Part shown: piece after piece, positions 62,280 to 64,000 of the stretch | Layout: each line of letters begins with the position of its first letter | Numbering within the stretch: position 1 is the stretch's first letter | Assembly (NCBI RefSeq): GCF_947507565.1 | Contig: NC_089193.1 | Span: 62,001 to 126,000, forward strand | Length of the DNA stretch: 64,000 bases | Direction: 5' to 3' | DNA from: Oscarella lobularis | Lineage: Eukaryota; Porifera; Homoscleromorpha; Homosclerophorida; Oscarellidae | Notes under the pieces: generated by a model | Told to the model about the DNA's origin: nothing | What the model saw: only the letters and a program-made list of their open reading frames with translations | The model's database searches: none | Position numbers and translations under genes: made by a program

Positions 62280-63373
62280 TCATTTGTCCGGGTCGCGCGC
62301 CAAAGCAGTCTCCCAATTGACCGAGTGCTTCTCGCGAAAAGTCTTCGTTGGCGGATTGCTCCCCGACATCGACAAAGGTGGCAATCCGTAAACAAATTCT
62401 TTCTCACGAAACGATTTCCGCTTTTTTTTCTTCTCTACTGTACAGTCGACATTCACGCCGCTTTTTGTCGTTTCGGCGCGCTCTCCGTCGATTGGCGTCA
62501 CAAGGCGAACAGCATGTCGTGTTATCCGCCTAAAGGTGAACGAATACATAACTCGATTTTTCGTTCGTTTACTGTTTTTTTTTGTTTCGCGCTAAGGTTA
62601 CGCTTTCCTGCTCTTTCGCGAGGAATTCTCCGTTCAGAAACTCATCGCTTCGTGCGTTGAAGAGGACGAGAAACTCTTCTACTTTGTCAACAGGTGGGCG
62701 CCACATTCGTTTCCTACCTTTTTCATATACATCTCGTTCTCTGTCTCCCATTGATTCAGGTTCACATTCGTCCGTGGTGTCTCGCCGACAGCGACTTTGT
62801 CATGGATCGACAACAGCAGTCGGTCGAACCGCGCAAGACCGTCTTCGTCGGAGGCGTGCCGCGTACGCTTCGTTCGTCCGACTTGGCGAGAATCATGAAC
62901 GAACGATTCGGTAACGTTTGCTATGCTGGAATCGACGTTGATCCCCAACTGAAGTATGGAGGGGAAAGAATGTAATTCAGGAAACAATTGAATCTCTGTT
63001 TTTTGTAGGTGCTGGACGCGTGTCCTTTTCGAGTCAACAGAGCTACATTGCCGCCATCAACGTTCGTTTTGTGCAGCTTCAGTTGACTGACATCGATAAG
63101 AGAGTGAGTAGGACCTGCTCCCCTCTGATGTCATTATTGAAGGGCGATATCTAATATAGATTAGGGGTTTAGGAGACGCCTCACGCGGGGCTTCCCTCTC
63201 ATATTTATCTTTGATTCCAGGTTGAGATCAAGCCTTACGTTCTGAATGATCAGATGTGTGACGAATGCAACGGGTTGTTTGCTCGGTTTTTCTGTGGCCA
63301 CGTCCAGTGTCTTCAGTACTATTGCAAGCATTGTTGGGCCACTGTTCATGAACGAAAGCAGAATCACAAGTAG
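62280..63373 (+). CDS. CPEB2-4-type cytoplasmic polyadenylation element-binding protein, C-terminal part
   Basis: CPEB proteins bind U-rich elements in mRNA 3' UTRs and control poly(A)-dependent translation. Exons: about 62,280-62,377 ([18 protein letters not shown]2 of RRM1), 62,446-62,535 ([17 protein letters not shown]), 62,597-62,693 ([20 protein letters not shown]), 62,760-about 62,970 ([16 protein letters not shown], then [13 protein letters not shown] of RRM2 and [14 protein letters not shown]), 63,009-63,103 ([21 protein letters not shown], truncated here to its hallmark) and 63,221-63,373 ([18 protein letters not shown]). The last carries the zinc-binding ZZ-type Cys/His set and ends at TAG. 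Joins 1/2, 2/3 and 5/6 are in frame. Join 3/4 lacks the usual SPTIKDKP linker and is out of phase unless a weak GTCAAC donor at 62,686 is used. Join 4/5 is one base out. The family's long N-terminal region was not found. Confidence 0.82.
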
Positions 63374-64000
63374 TTCGTCAAAGAGGGTACCAAACGTCCT
63401 CGCATTTGTTGCTAGCCAAAGTTGCCTTTTGTTTCTTATCAGAGCCCATTATTTCCCTAGTGACAACCATAAATTCACCATGGCGGCGATAGTCATATTT
63501 TGAATTATGTTGTCTATTGGGGCTGTTTTGTAGACTCTATTACTTGATTTTAATTAACTGTTCTATTTTTGTGCTGTTTCTCAAAGCCATTTGTTTGTAT
63601 GGAAACGGAGTGACCTACTATTTCTTCATAAACAGATTTTTCTAGTATGCCAACAGTGTGTAGTGTAGTAATTAGGGTTACGTCTTCTCCGGGTTGAGTT
63701 TTAGTCCCGGAAATACGGGTTCCTTTTAGCTTTGTGACGTCAGGCGCAAGTCAAGTGCTCTATCCCGTATTCTCCTAAGCGGTGTGTTTACTCTTTGCGA
63801 CGCTTCTTTGTCGTGCTGTGCCGATCGCCCGAAGTTGCGACATCCGCTACTCCGTTCGTCAGTTTGTATTCTCCTAAGAGACGTACAAGTAGGTTTGTAG
63901 GCTTGTAGGCTCTCATCGACTCGAGCTTTGAGCTTTGAATTCGCCGCGCGCGTCGTTCGTGCGAGTCGCGGGCACCCGGTCGCGTTTTTTGGTCACTACC
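63374..64000. other. Downstream flank of the CPEB fragment
   Basis: No further conserved exon was recognised. The final 200 bp become CG-rich (gccgcgcgcgtcgttcg...), which could be the start of another promoter region, but nothing specific supports it. Confidence 0.35.

Overview
The window is eukaryotic, from an animal with compact introns. The evidence is a set of exons at the right end with canonical GT/AG junctions and introns of roughly 50-120 bp. They encode recognisable metazoan families: GH38 alpha-mannosidase II, USP25/28, SYNCRIP/hnRNP-R, cyclin B, NOL6 and CPEB2-4. Very short introns together with animal-type CPEB and cyclin B would fit a sponge or another early-branching invertebrate, but that placement is inference. 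No bacterial or organellar features, tRNA, rRNA or CRISPR were seen.

Layout. (1) 1-2,350: mostly unique sequence, containing an RFX/X-box-like palindrome (1,081-1,094) and copy A (about 1,170-2,170) of a diverged dispersed repeat. (2) About 2,360-18,007: at least eight different tandem-repeat families, one after another: a GGACAAATTGTCC palindrome array (several blocks), an AATCTACGA-type array (5.8 kb), an AAGGTAGAACCTT array, a short GAATAAAT array, a ~50-bp hairpin-prone repeat (three blocks), a ~160-bp triplicate, a 20-bp purine-rich repeat and a 21/24-bp array. Copy B of the dispersed repeat (about 13,085-14,100) lies among them. The GGACAAATTGTCC palindrome lies at most of the boundaries. 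(3) 18,008-56,350: one 38-kb array of a 32-bp satellite, about 1,200 monomers. The left half is diverged and carries indels. The right half is homogenised into higher-order repeats whose measured spacings are mostly exact multiples of 32 bp. (4) 56,351-64,000: gene-like sequence, with exons of at least six unrelated conserved genes packed into 6.2 kb in both orientations, each incomplete.

The gene fragments do not form a pathway. Cyclin B (minus) and NOL6 (plus) are head to head about 140 bp apart and look like the 5' ends of a natural divergent pair. Cyclin B stops at the end of its fourth exon with no C-terminal cyclin fold, and NOL6 has only its first exon. The mannosidase, SYNCRIP and CPEB exons carry frame breaks. 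The best readings are a mosaic of captured or duplicated gene fragments beside a large satellite domain, or residual assembly errors; sequence alone does not separate them.

The many long open frames inside the tandem arrays are by-products of repeat periodicity and are not annotated as genes.
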